A stretch of 64,000 bases of DNA from Paraburkholderia caballeronis (lineage in GTDB: Bacteria > Pseudomonadota > Gammaproteobacteria > Burkholderiales > Burkholderiaceae), in the NCBI RefSeq assembly GCF_900104845.1, contig NZ_FNSR01000001.1, positions 248,001 through 312,000 on the forward strand, read 5' to 3'. The notes under the pieces are model-generated. The model saw nothing but the letters and a program-made list of their open reading frames with translations. It had not been told where the DNA came from and did no database searches. Shown here piece after piece: positions 1-7,749 of the stretch. The number at the start of each line of letters is the position of its first letter. Positions within the stretch are counted from its first letter, which is position 1. The position numbers and the translations under genes were made by a program.

Positions 1-162
1 CACTTCGAGGCGAGCAAGACGCCGAAGAAAACGCCGCATCGCTGCGAACTGCTCGGCATCACGATGGCCGACACCGACGTGCGGCTCGACTGCTCGGTGT
101 ACGAACGGGCGGATGCCGCGACGCAGAAGAAGAACTGGAAGATCTTCTCGCAGCAAGGCTGA
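1..162 (+). CDS. C-terminal 53 codons of an unidentified protein (5' end outside window)
   Basis: An open frame runs from the first base to a TGA at 160-162 and carries typical high-GC third-position bias. The visible tail begins HFEASKTPKKTPHRCELL and ends KKNWKIFSQQG. It has two cysteines and is rich in Lys and Asp, with no signal or membrane segment in this part. I do not recognise the family. A strong intrinsic terminator 59 bases further on fits the end of a transcription unit. Confidence 0.6.
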   Translation, partial: HFEASKTPKKTPHRCELLGITMADTDVRLDCSVYERADAATQKKNWKIFSQQG

Positions 163-220
163 AAGCGGGGCTGAAGCATCCGGCGGCCGCGATGATCGCG
201 GCCCCGGCGCCGACGAACGT

Positions 221-247
221 CGCGCCGCCTGGCGGCGCGCTTTTTTT
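221..247 (+). terminator. Intrinsic terminator after the leftmost gene
   Basis: A perfect 9-bp G+C-only inverted repeat (221-229 with 231-239) is followed directly by seven T residues (241-247). In practice the stem would open at the centre to give a normal loop. It separates the partial gene on the left from the amidotransferase on the right. Confidence 0.8.
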
Positions 248-291
248 GCCGCGTTAGCCTTTGCCGTGTTAGCCGGCCCGGGAAATTGCCG

Positions 292-1017
292 ATGAATCGT
301 GAAGTCCTGGCCATCCGCCACGTGCATTTCGAAGACCTGGGCAGCCTGGAGAAGGTGCTCGGCGAGCGCGGTCGCCCGGTGCGTTATCTCGATGTCGGCT
401 TCGCGCGGATCGATGCGCCGAATCCGGTGTCCGCGTCGCTGCTGGTGATTCTCGGCGGCCCGATCAACGCATGCGACGACGCGCGTTATCCGACGCTCGC
501 GCCGCTGGCCGCGATGATCGAGAAGCGCATCGCGGCCGGACTGCCGACGCTCGGCATCTGTCTCGGCGCACAACTGATCGCGCGCGTGCTCGGCGCGCGC
601 GTGTTTCCCGCCGCGCAACGCGAGATCGGCTGGACGCCGCTCACGCTGACCCCCGCCGGGCATGTTTCGCCGTTGCGGCATCTGGACGGCGCGCACACGT
701 CGATGCTGCACTGGCACGGCGACACGTTCGATCTGCCGCAAGGCGCGACGCGGCTCGCATCAACGCCGGTCTGCGAGAACCAGGCGTTTGCGTGGGGCGA
801 TCATGTGCTCGCGCTGCAATGTCATCCCGAGATTCGTGCGGATCGTTTCGAACCATGGTTAATCGGCCATGCGTCCGAAATCGATTCGGCCGGCGTGGAC
901 GTCAATGCGCTGCGCGCCGATACCGCGCGCTTCGGTCCCGCGCTCGAAGCGGCCGCGAGCCGCGCGTTCGGCGACTGGCTCGACGCTGTCGATGCGAAGG
1001 GCGCCGCGCAGCCCTGA
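292..1017 (+). CDS. Class I glutamine amidotransferase (GATase1), GMP-synthase-like
   Basis: A 241-residue single-domain glutamine amidotransferase. The nucleophile elbow GICLGAQL holds the catalytic Cys near residue 91, and LQCHPEI near residue 183 supplies the catalytic His and Glu. Such proteins hydrolyse glutamine and pass ammonia to a synthetase, or hydrolyse gamma-glutamyl compounds. No synthetase domain is fused or adjacent, so the acceptor is unknown; stand-alone members are often annotated as GMP synthase-like. I use the ATG at 292; an in-frame TTG lies at 286 and no strong ribosome site separates them. It lies alone between a terminator and the next gene, 104 bases away. Confidence 0.88.
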   Translation: MNREVLAIRHVHFEDLGSLEKVLGERGRPVRYLDVGFARIDAPNPVSASLLVILGGPINACDDARYPTLAPLAAMIEKRIAAGLPTLGICLGAQLIARVLGARVFPAAQREIGWTPLTLTPAGHVSPLRHLDGAHTSMLHWHGDTFDLPQGATRLASTPVCENQAFAWGDHVLALQCHPEIRADRFEPWLIGHASEIDSAGVDVNALRADTARFGPALEAAASRAFGDWLDAVDAKGAAQP

Positions 1018-1121
1018 AGCCCCGCGTATCGCGTGCGTAACGATGCACGCGATGCGCGCAGCAACGGTAAAAGTCGCGTGCTATTCTCGAACGCTCCGTT
1101 GATCTGCTGGGGATTCCTCCG

Positions 1122-2234
1122 ATGAGCAAGCTATTCACACCACTCGCGCTGCGTGGGCTGACGCTCGCCAATCGCATCGTCGTGTCGCCGATGTGCCAGT
1201 ATTCCGCGCAACGCGGCGAAGCGACCGACTGGCACATGATCCATCTCGGCCATCTCGCGCTGTCGGGCGCGGGGATGCTGTGCATCGAGGCAACCGCCGT
1301 CGAGCCCGACGGCCGCATCACGCCAGGCGACCTCGGCCTGTGGGACGACGTGACCGAGAACGCGTTGAAGCCGGTGCTCGAAACGATCCGCCGTTATTCG
1401 CCGATCCGCGTCGCGATGCAGATCTCGCATGCGGGCCGCAAGGCGTCGAGCCACGTGCCGTGGGAAGGCGGCCAGTTGATTCCGGTATCCGAAGGCGGAT
1501 GGTTGCCGCACGCGCCGTCGGCACTGCCGCACAAGGACGACGAAACGCCGCCGCTCGCGCTCGACGCGGCCGGCCTCAACCGGATCCGCGAAGCGTTCGC
1601 GGCGACCACGCGGCGGGCGGCGCGGCTCGGCATCGACGCGATCGAAGTGCATGCGGCGCACGGTTATCTGCTGCACGAGTTCCTGTCGCCGGTCGCGAAT
1701 CAGCGCACCGACGAATACGGCGGCTCGCGTGAAAACCGCATGCGCTTTCCGCTCGAAATTTTCGACATCGTGCGCGCGGCGTTTCCCGCTGACCGGCCGG
1801 TCGGCGTGCGCGTATCCGCGACCGACTGGGTCGAAGGCGGCTGGACGCCGGACGACACCGTCGCGTTCGCGCACGAGTTGAAGCGGCGCGGCGCGGACTG
1901 GATCGACGTGTCGTCGGGCGGCGTGTCGCCGTTGCAGAAGATCCCGGTCGAGCCCGCCTATCAGGTGCCGTTCGCGCGCAAGGTGAAGCAGGAGACCGGT
2001 CTCACGACGATCGCGGTCGGCCTGATCACCGATCCGTTGCAGGCAAACCAGATCGTCGACGACGGCGATGCGGACATGATCGCGATGGCGCGCGCGATGC
2101 TGTACGACCCGCGCTGGCCGTGGCACGCGGCCGCGCAACTGGGCGCGAGCGTCAGCGCGCCGCCGCAGTATTGGCGCTCGCAGCCGCGCGAGCAGAAGGC
2201 GCTGTTCGGCGACATCACGATCGGTCAACGCTGA
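1122..2234 (+). CDS. NADH:flavin oxidoreductase, old yellow enzyme family (YqjM-like)
   Basis: A 370-residue FMN-dependent ene-reductase, full length for the thermophilic-like (YqjM/NamA) class. SPMCQYSA near residue 25 is the class signature, with the Cys that tunes flavin potential. The active-site histidines lie in HAAHGYLLHEF (about 178-188), followed by NQRTDEYGGSRENR. The C-terminal half carries GLITDP and the MARAMLYDPRWP segment. These cytosolic enzymes reduce activated C=C bonds with NAD(P)H; the physiological substrate is usually unknown. The start ATG at 1122 is preceded by a weak purine stretch. It seems to be transcribed alone. Confidence 0.93.
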   Translation: MSKLFTPLALRGLTLANRIVVSPMCQYSAQRGEATDWHMIHLGHLALSGAGMLCIEATAVEPDGRITPGDLGLWDDVTENALKPVLETIRRYSPIRVAMQISHAGRKASSHVPWEGGQLIPVSEGGWLPHAPSALPHKDDETPPLALDAAGLNRIREAFAATTRRAARLGIDAIEVHAAHGYLLHEFLSPVANQRTDEYGGSRENRMRFPLEIFDIVRAAFPADRPVGVRVSATDWVEGGWTPDDTVAFAHELKRRGADWIDVSSGGVSPLQKIPVEPAYQVPFARKVKQETGLTTIAVGLITDPLQANQIVDDGDADMIAMARAMLYDPRWPWHAAAQLGASVSAPPQYWRSQPREQKALFGDITIGQR

Positions 2235-2492
2235 AGCGAGGCGTCGCGCGTTTCGATCTGCGTCGTTCATTCTGATAACGGGTTGAACGAAGCGGCTGCG
2301 AGCGTGTACGATGCCGGTTGTGGCGCGGTTGGCGTCACATGAAGCGCGGCGCCGTAGAGGCGCCGCGCTTTTGCCATGGGGCATGGCGATACCGGCCGGC
2401 GCGATGCCGGGCGTGTCGAGCGAAACCATCGGCGGGCATCATCCATCCGTGGTCGGGATGTTCTCCCCAGGTACTACACAAGGATTCATTCA

Positions 2493-3038
2493 ATGAGTGG
2501 ACGCAGGATCGTCGTGCGCCAGTCGGGCGTGCACGGTAAGGGCGTGTTCGCGGCGGCACCCATCGAGGCCGGCGCACGCCTGATCGAATACAAGGGCGAG
2601 CGGATCTCGTGGAAGGAAGCCTTGCGGCGTCATCCGCACAACCCGGACGAGCCGAATCACACGTTCTATTTCGCGCTCGACAGCGGCAAGGTGATCGACG
2701 GCAAGGTGAACGGCAACAGCGCGCGCTGGATCAACCATTCGTGCGCGCCGAACTGCGAGGCCGAGGAGATCGACGGCCACGTGTACGTGCACGCGCTGCG
2801 CGACATCGCGGAAGGCGAGGAGCTGTTCTACGACTACGGCCTTGTGATCGACGCGAAGCAGACCGCGAAACTGAAGCGCGAATACGAATGCCGGTGCGGC
2901 GCCCGCAAATGCCGCGGCACGATGCTCGCGCCGCCGGAGAAGAAGAAGCCGGGTGCCGCCGCGAAGACGAAAGCGAAGGCCGACGGCAAGAGCAGCAAGA
3001 GCAGCAAGAGCAGCAAGAGCAGCAAGAAGAAAAAATGA
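2493..3038 (+). CDS. Small SET-domain protein (putative protein lysine methyltransferase) with Ser/Lys-repeat tail
   Basis: A 181-residue protein that is nearly all SET domain. HGKGVFA near residue 14, NSARWINHSCAPNC at about 75-88 and EELFYDYG near 109 form the AdoMet-binding pseudoknot. CRCGARKC near 133-140 is a post-SET cysteine cluster that, with the NHSC cysteine, would bind zinc. The core is complete, so activity is plausible. The last 35 residues are disordered, Lys-rich and repeat SSK four times before KKKK, resembling a nucleic-acid-binding or self-modified tail. The start ATG at 2493 follows AAGGA; the open frame extends upstream but looks non-coding. Bacterial SET proteins occur patchily and their targets are mostly unknown. 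A terminator follows directly. Confidence 0.88.
   Translation: MSGRRIVVRQSGVHGKGVFAAAPIEAGARLIEYKGERISWKEALRRHPHNPDEPNHTFYFALDSGKVIDGKVNGNSARWINHSCAPNCEAEEIDGHVYVHALRDIAEGEELFYDYGLVIDAKQTAKLKREYECRCGARKCRGTMLAPPEKKKPGAAAKTKAKADGKSSKSSKSSKSSKKKK
2991..3026 (+). repeat. Four perfect copies of a 9-bp unit (AGCAGCAAG) in the SET gene tail
   Basis: The 9-mer AGCAGCAAG is repeated head to tail four times and encodes the SSK repeats. Because the unit is a multiple of three, copy-number slippage would change tail length without a frameshift. Confidence 0.85.
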
Positions 3039-3053
3039 ACGTGCAGTAACGAC

Positions 3054-3078
3054 AAAGGGCCGCGTGTTGCGGCCCTTT
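3054..3078 (+). terminator. Intrinsic terminator after the SET gene (probably bidirectional)
   Basis: A perfect 10-bp stem (3054-3063 with 3069-3078) has AAA at its left end and TTT at its right end, so it could work in either direction. It lies 15 bases after the SET stop and 46 bases before the stop of the convergent histidine kinase gene. Confidence 0.75.
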
Positions 3079-3124
3079 CGTCATGAGTCGGCGCGATTCG
3101 CGATCGTGCCGCGCTATCCGTCGA

Positions 3125-4645
3125 TCACAGATCGACCGGCGCGTTGTGCAGGTTCTTTTTCGCTTCGGCGTCGGCGTTTGCGCTGACCGGCGGCTGTCCG
3201 ACGACGACCCGCACCTTCTGCCGGCTCGCGAGCGGCACGCGGACGATGAAGCGCGCGCCGCCTTCCGGCGCATCCTCGTAATGCACGCTGCCGCGATGCA
3301 GCGCCATGATGTCGTGGACGATCGCGAGGCCGAGGCCCGCGCCGCCGTCCACGCTCGCATCGCTCTGGCCGTCGCCGCGGAAGAAGCGCTTGAACAGGTC
3401 CGCCTGCTGCGCGGGCGGCACGCCGCTGCCGTTGTCCTCGACGATGATTTCCGCCATCCGCTCGTTGTCCACGTCGACCTGCGAAACCGTCACCGTGATC
3501 CGGCCGCCGTCGAGCCGCGCGGGCGGCAGATACTTCAACGCGTTGTCGAGCAGGTTCGCGATTACCTCGTGCAGCAGCACCGGGTTGCCGCGCACCGTCA
3601 GCGGCCGGTCGTTTTCCGGCGCGTCGAGCCGCTGGAAACCGAGATCGACGTGACTCGCGAGCGCACGCGGCACCCATTCGGCGCCGGTCTCGAACGCGAG
3701 CGTAGCCATGTCGATGTCCGTGAAGCGGGCCGCCTGCTCGCCCGGCTCCGCGCGCGCGAGCGACAGCAACTGGTTCGATAGACGGACCGCGCGATCGGCG
3801 GCCGCGCGCAGTTCGCGCACCGCCGCGCTCACCTTTTGCGGGTCGCGCGCGCTCGCCGCCTGCTCCGCGTGCAGCTTCACCGCGGTCAGCGGCGTGCGAA
3901 GCTGATGCGCGGCATCGGCGATGAACTTGCGCTGCCCGTCCAGCGCCGTCTTCAGGCGGCCGAGCAGCGCGTTCAGCGCGCCGGTCAGCGGCCGGATCTC
4001 GACCGGCACATAGGTTTCGTCGACCGGCTCCAGCGACGTGTGCGTCTGCCGGTTCAGCGAATCCGCGAGATGCGTGAGCGGATTCAGCTGCTGGTTCACG
4101 ACGCGCCACACGATCACCCATCCGGCGAGCAGCAATAACAACAGCGGCATCATGATCGCGACCAGGAATTCGGCCGCGATGCGGAACCGGTGATGCACCG
4201 GCTGGCCGACCTCGACGACGATCGGATTGCCGGTCGGCTGCGGCACGCGCACCTGCGCGACGCGCACGCCGACGCCCTGGTGCGTGGTCTCGAACACGTA
4301 GGCGTAGTGCATCCGGCGCACGTTCGTGCCTTGCAGCGGCAGCGTGTGATCGCCGGCGATCTCGTCCTCGCCGTTGCTGATCCGGTAGACGAGGTGCTCG
4401 ACCGGATCGGAGAACATCGCCTGCGCGAGCGGCGGCACGGTGATCGGCGCATCGGGGCCGGCAATCTGGATCTGCTTCGAGATCGCGGTCGCGAGGTCCG
4501 CGAGGGAGCGATCGACGACGTGCTGCGTGTACTGCCATGCAAGCCAGTACGCGATCAGCCCGCTCATCAGCGCGAGCAGCGAAAGCGGGGCGGCCAGCCG
4601 ACGCAGCAGCGTGCGGCGCAGACTGTTTGCGGCCGGGTAGGACAT
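3125..4645 (-). CDS. Sensor histidine kinase (QseC/TctE-like)
   Basis: A 506-residue membrane kinase. TM1 (about 17-38), a periplasmic sensor loop (about 40-165) and TM2 (FLVAIMMPLLLLLLAGW) are followed by HAMP, an H-box FIADAAHQLRTPL with phospho-acceptor His near residue 247, an N-box LLDNALKYLP, G1 DNGSGVPP and G2 GAGLGLAIVHDIM. It would autophosphorylate and pass phosphate to the OmpR-type regulator encoded just upstream on the same strand. I use the ATG at 4645, because the open frame continues to 4903 but encodes low-complexity Arg/Pro sequence. The ligand is not evident; TctE-like kinases often sense tricarboxylates, and QseC-like ones other signals. Confidence 0.9.
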   Translation of the reverse strand: MSYPAANSLRRTLLRRLAAPLSLLALMSGLIAYWLAWQYTQHVVDRSLADLATAISKQIQIAGPDAPITVPPLAQAMFSDPVEHLVYRISNGEDEIAGDHTLPLQGTNVRRMHYAYVFETTHQGVGVRVAQVRVPQPTGNPIVVEVGQPVHHRFRIAAEFLVAIMMPLLLLLLAGWVIVWRVVNQQLNPLTHLADSLNRQTHTSLEPVDETYVPVEIRPLTGALNALLGRLKTALDGQRKFIADAAHQLRTPLTAVKLHAEQAASARDPQKVSAAVRELRAAADRAVRLSNQLLSLARAEPGEQAARFTDIDMATLAFETGAEWVPRALASHVDLGFQRLDAPENDRPLTVRGNPVLLHEVIANLLDNALKYLPPARLDGGRITVTVSQVDVDNERMAEIIVEDNGSGVPPAQQADLFKRFFRGDGQSDASVDGGAGLGLAIVHDIMALHRGSVHYEDAPEGGARFIVRVPLASRQKVRVVVGQPPVSANADAEAKKNLHNAPVDL

Positions 4646-4910
4646 GGTGTGTGAACGAAGAATGAGCCGTCGGAGGCGCGCCGCGCGGGGACCGGGGCGC
4701 GAACGCTTACCTTCGGTGCATTGTACGCGCGTGCGTCGCAGTGCGGCAGCGACGGCGAATCGACGGACAATCGGCGGGGGACGTTGCGGGGAGGGCCTGC
4801 AGAGAGGGCCTGCGTGGTGAGGCGGCGAACCCGACCGTCGACCGGGCGTGGGGGTCGGGTTCGCCCGCACGGACCGCCGGGGAAGCGGTCCGCGTTCGTT
4901 CACGCCGGCG
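4646..4910. other. 265-bp spacer inside the two-component operon
   Basis: Regulator and kinase genes of this type usually overlap or nearly touch, but here a spacer separates them. It holds two inverted repeats: a 9-bp one with a 16-base loop (4828-4836 with 4853-4861) and a 7-bp one (4871-4877 with 4885-4891). No T-run follows on the minus strand, so they are not obvious terminators. No convincing small gene is visible. Confidence 0.5.
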
Positions 4911-5597
4911 TTACGACGCCTGGCGGATTTCTTGCAGCAGATAACCGAAACCGCGCACCGTGACGATCTCGACGCGGCAGTTTTCGAGCTTCTTGCGCAC
5001 GCGGTGCACGTAGACTTCGATCGCGGTGTCGCCGAGATCGCCGCCGAAGTGCGTCAGGTGATCCTGCAACTGCGCCTTGCTGACGACGCGCCCATGGCGC
5101 AGCAGCAGCATTTCGAGCACCGCGAATTCGCGCGGCGACAGTTCGAGCGGCTTGTCGTCGTTGAAGATGCGGCGATCGACGCCCGACAGCCGCACGCCGC
5201 CGAGCGACACCTCGGGACGCGGCACGTCGCCATGTGGGCCGCTGCGGCGCATCACGGCGCGAATCCGCGCTTCGAGTTCGGCCGGTTCGAACGGCTTCAG
5301 CATGTAGTCGTCGGCGCCGGAATTCAGGCCCTGCACGCGATCGTTCAGCTCGTCGCGCGCGGTGAGCACGATCACCGGCGTATGGCGGTTGCTCTGACGG
5401 AACCGCGACAGCAGCGTCATCCCGTCGATGCCCGGCAGGCCGAGGTCGAGGATCACGAGTTCATGGCGGTTCTGCGTGAGAGCCTGTTCGGCGAAGATGC
5501 CGTCGTGGACCATGTCGACCGTGAAGCCGGCTTGTTCGAGGCTGGACTGGATGCCGCGTGCGATGGGGCGGTCGTCTTCGATCAGAAGGAGTCGCAT
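4911..5597 (-). CDS. OmpR/PhoB-family response regulator (QseB/TctD-like)
   Basis: A 228-residue regulator. The receiver domain has the acidic pair EDD at 7-9, the phospho-acceptor Asp51 in LVILDLGLPG, Thr in VLTARDE and Lys in MLKPFEPAEL. The C-terminal winged helix (about 125-222) ends VRGFGYLLQE. The pairing with the downstream kinase is by position and family. The start ATG at 5597 gives the canonical N-terminus MRLLLIEDD; upstream codons in the same frame look non-coding. It is divergent from the small gene at 5676. Confidence 0.93.
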   Translation of the reverse strand: MRLLLIEDDRPIARGIQSSLEQAGFTVDMVHDGIFAEQALTQNRHELVILDLGLPGIDGMTLLSRFRQSNRHTPVIVLTARDELNDRVQGLNSGADDYMLKPFEPAELEARIRAVMRRSGPHGDVPRPEVSLGGVRLSGVDRRIFNDDKPLELSPREFAVLEMLLLRHGRVVSKAQLQDHLTHFGGDLGDTAIEVYVHRVRKKLENCRVEIVTVRGFGYLLQEIRQAS

Positions 5598-5675
5598 GGT
5601 TTCGCTCAAGTACAATGGGTTTAGCGTTTCAGGCAAGCAGCTCGCACACGCGCGCGTTGCACGACCACGATCCAC

Positions 5676-5906
5676 ATGTCCGATATTTCGATCACCGAAC
5701 TCGAAGCCGCGATCAATTTCTGGCGCAACCGCTCGCCTTCGAGCGGCGACGAACTCACGTTGTGCAGGGAGGCGAATGCGCTCTCCAAGCCGTATGCGCT
5801 GATGATTGTACAGCGTCGGCACTCCATGTCGCCGGAAGGTTTGGAGCCGATTGCCCGCGTCGCGTGGGAGTCTTACGTGTCCCTTAAGAACAGCCTCAAG
5901 AACTGA
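5676..5906 (+). CDS. Small conserved protein, DUF3717-like
   Basis: A 76-residue soluble protein beginning MSDISITELEAAINFWRN, with RVAWESYVSLKNS near the end. It looks like a compact helical protein with one Cys and no signal peptide. It resembles the small DUF3717 proteins of Burkholderiales, as I recall them (not checked). It is divergent from the response regulator (78-base gap), a location I recall for this family. Function is unknown. Codon use matches neighbouring genes, which supports it being real. Confidence 0.75.
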   Translation: MSDISITELEAAINFWRNRSPSSGDELTLCREANALSKPYALMIVQRRHSMSPEGLEPIARVAWESYVSLKNSLKN

Positions 5907-5976
5907 AGGTTTGCAGCCGTTCAGCCCTGCATTCCGCTTTCACCAGCCGTTTTAAGCACGCTTTTCATGGTTTCGC

Positions 5977-6282
5977 TCAGACGCTGAGCAGGGCCGGCGC
6001 GATCGAATCGATGAAGCGCGCCAGTTCGATGTCGCGCCCGGTGAGTCCGTCGGCCTCGTGCGTCGACAGCGTGATCTCCACGCGGTTGTACACGTTGAAC
6101 CACTGCGGGTGGTGATCCATTTCCTGCGCCTTGATCGCGACGCGCGTCATGAAGCCGAACGCCTCGTTGAAGTCCGCGAACACGAAGTGACGCTGGATCG
6201 CGTCGCGGCCCGCGACGGCCTGCCAGCCATGCAGTTGCGCGAGTTGCGTCGCGCGCGCTTCGGAAGCCAGTCGGGTAATCAT
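5977..6282 (-). CDS. phhB: Pterin-4a-carbinolamine dehydratase
   Basis: A 101-residue protein of full family length. The signature KAQEMDHHPQWFNVYNRVEI (about 51-70) contains the catalytic His pair, followed by LSTHEADGLTGRDIELARFID. It dehydrates 4a-hydroxytetrahydropterin made by phenylalanine hydroxylase so that the cofactor can be recycled. In relatives it normally follows phhA and faces an Lrp-type regulator. Here the regulator is present but the 288 bases in front of phhB hold no phhA. The start ATG at 6282 is preceded by a GGTGCAACG-type weak ribosome site. Confidence 0.93.
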   Translation of the reverse strand: MITRLASEARATQLAQLHGWQAVAGRDAIQRHFVFADFNEAFGFMTRVAIKAQEMDHHPQWFNVYNRVEITLSTHEADGLTGRDIELARFIDSIAPALLSV

Positions 6283-6570
6283 CGTTGCACCTTTTCGTCT
6301 GTCCGGCGCCCGCGTTGCCAGTCGGCGCGCGTGTCGAATCCCTGTCTGTGGATAGCGGCAACACGTTGGGCGCCGCGGCGACGGCGGGAGTCAATCGGCC
6401 ATTGTTCCACGGATGGCGCGGCCGTGCGAAGCGGCGGCTGCGCGCAGCGAACGGGCGCGATGCGACGCAGTTCTCGCGCGCGCGTACGTGAACCTGCGGC
6501 AATCCGGAACCGGGCGCGCGGCTGTGAAATAATCGTGCGTCCCTACCGCCCCCTTCTACTAAGATCGTTC

Positions 6571-7062
6571 ATGCTCGAACTCGATCACTTCGATCTTGCG
6601 CTTCTCGACGTGCTGCAGCGTTTCGGCCGCGCCACCCATCAGCAACTCGGCGAGCAGGTGCCGCTGTCGCCGTCGCAGATCGGGCGGCGGCTGCAGCGGC
6701 TCGAAGCATCGGGCGTGATCGACGGTTATCGCGTCGTGCTGCGGCCCGAGAAGCTCGGCCTTGGCGTGACCGCGTTCACGAGCCTGAAGCTCAAGCATCA
6801 CGGCGATTCGGTGATCGAGCAGTTCCAGCAGCAGATCGACGCGTTGCCCGAAGTGCTGGAATGCCATGCGGTCGTCGGCGACGCCGACTACATGCTGCGG
6901 ATCGTCGCGCCGGACCTGAACGCGCTGTCGTCGTTCGTGATGAAGCGGCTGATGCGCGTGCCGGGCGTCGACAGCGTGCGCTCGAACATCGTGCTGACCA
7001 CGTTCAAGCGCAACGGCCCGCTGCCGCTCGATCATCTGAAGCCGGACGCGCCGCAGCCGTGA
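6571..7062 (+). CDS. Lrp/AsnC-family transcriptional regulator
   Basis: A 163-residue regulator with an N-terminal helix-turn-helix (LALLDVLQRFGRATHQQLG, then LSPSQIGRRLQRLEASGVI) and a C-terminal RAM effector domain (about 65-150). RAM domains bind amino acids and assemble octamers. It is divergent from phhB and probably controls aromatic amino-acid turnover; that role is inferred from position. The start ATG at 6571 follows a TAAGATC leader. An AAATAAT motif at about 6525-6535 may be its -10 element. Confidence 0.9.
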   Translation: MLELDHFDLALLDVLQRFGRATHQQLGEQVPLSPSQIGRRLQRLEASGVIDGYRVVLRPEKLGLGVTAFTSLKLKHHGDSVIEQFQQQIDALPEVLECHAVVGDADYMLRIVAPDLNALSSFVMKRLMRVPGVDSVRSNIVLTTFKRNGPLPLDHLKPDAPQP

Positions 7063-7078
7063 CGCGTCCGCGCCGCGT

Positions 7079-7600
7079 TCACACCGTCGCGGCGTTCAGC
7101 AGGTCCACATAGGCGACCGCGACGAGATCCGCCTCGTCCACGCCGAGCTTTGCGAACACCGCATGCGCTTCGGCTTCGCCGCCCGCTTCGTCGTCGTCCG
7201 GGCCGAGCACCACTTCCAGTTCCACGAAGTCGCCCAAGCCGTCCACGCGGTCGAGGTGGATCCGCGTGCGTCCGGTCAGATACACGTGCCGTTCCTTCGA
7301 GACGATGCCGCGCGTCGTCAGCGCGGTCGCGAGCAGCGAGTGCATCGCCTCCGCGTTGCTGACCGGGCTGCGCGTGTAGTACGACGCCTTCGGGCCGTCG
7401 CGGTCGTCGCGCTGATAGAAGATCAGCTCGGGCGGCGTGCCGTCGTCGAACTGGCGCAGCTTCAGCCGGCCGCGCGGCACGTCGTAGAAGAAGTCCTGCT
7501 GGCGGAAGATCAGCGGCGCGTCCGGCGCGAGTTGCGCGGCGCGTTCGCGCAGCGCATCGAACTGGCGCGCACGGGCTTTGATTTCGATGTTACGGGCCAT
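7079..7600 (-). CDS. CYTH-domain protein (class IV adenylate cyclase / thiamine-triphosphatase-like)
   Basis: A 173-residue CYTH (triphosphate tunnel) protein. The N-terminal NIEIKAR carries the metal-binding ExExK signature. LKLRQFDD, SKERHVYL and RIHLDRVDGLGDFVELEVVL supply the basic and acidic strands of the tunnel. Members hydrolyse triphosphates, make cAMP or act as inorganic triphosphatases; sequence alone does not decide which. The start ATG at 7600 follows GGAGACC on the minus strand. It converges with the Lrp gene (16-base gap). Confidence 0.88.
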   Translation of the reverse strand: MARNIEIKARARQFDALRERAAQLAPDAPLIFRQQDFFYDVPRGRLKLRQFDDGTPPELIFYQRDDRDGPKASYYTRSPVSNAEAMHSLLATALTTRGIVSKERHVYLTGRTRIHLDRVDGLGDFVELEVVLGPDDDEAGGEAEAHAVFAKLGVDEADLVAVAYVDLLNAATV

Positions 7601-7749
7601 GCGGGTCTCCTCGGGATCGGTGGAACGAAACGCCGTGCCGCATCGGCGCGCACGGCGAACCCCGAATCTAGCAAAACCTGCATGACCGTGACGTTACGCG
7701 GGGTGCGCAAACCGTTGTGCAAACCGTCGCGCGGCTTCATCAGCGATGC

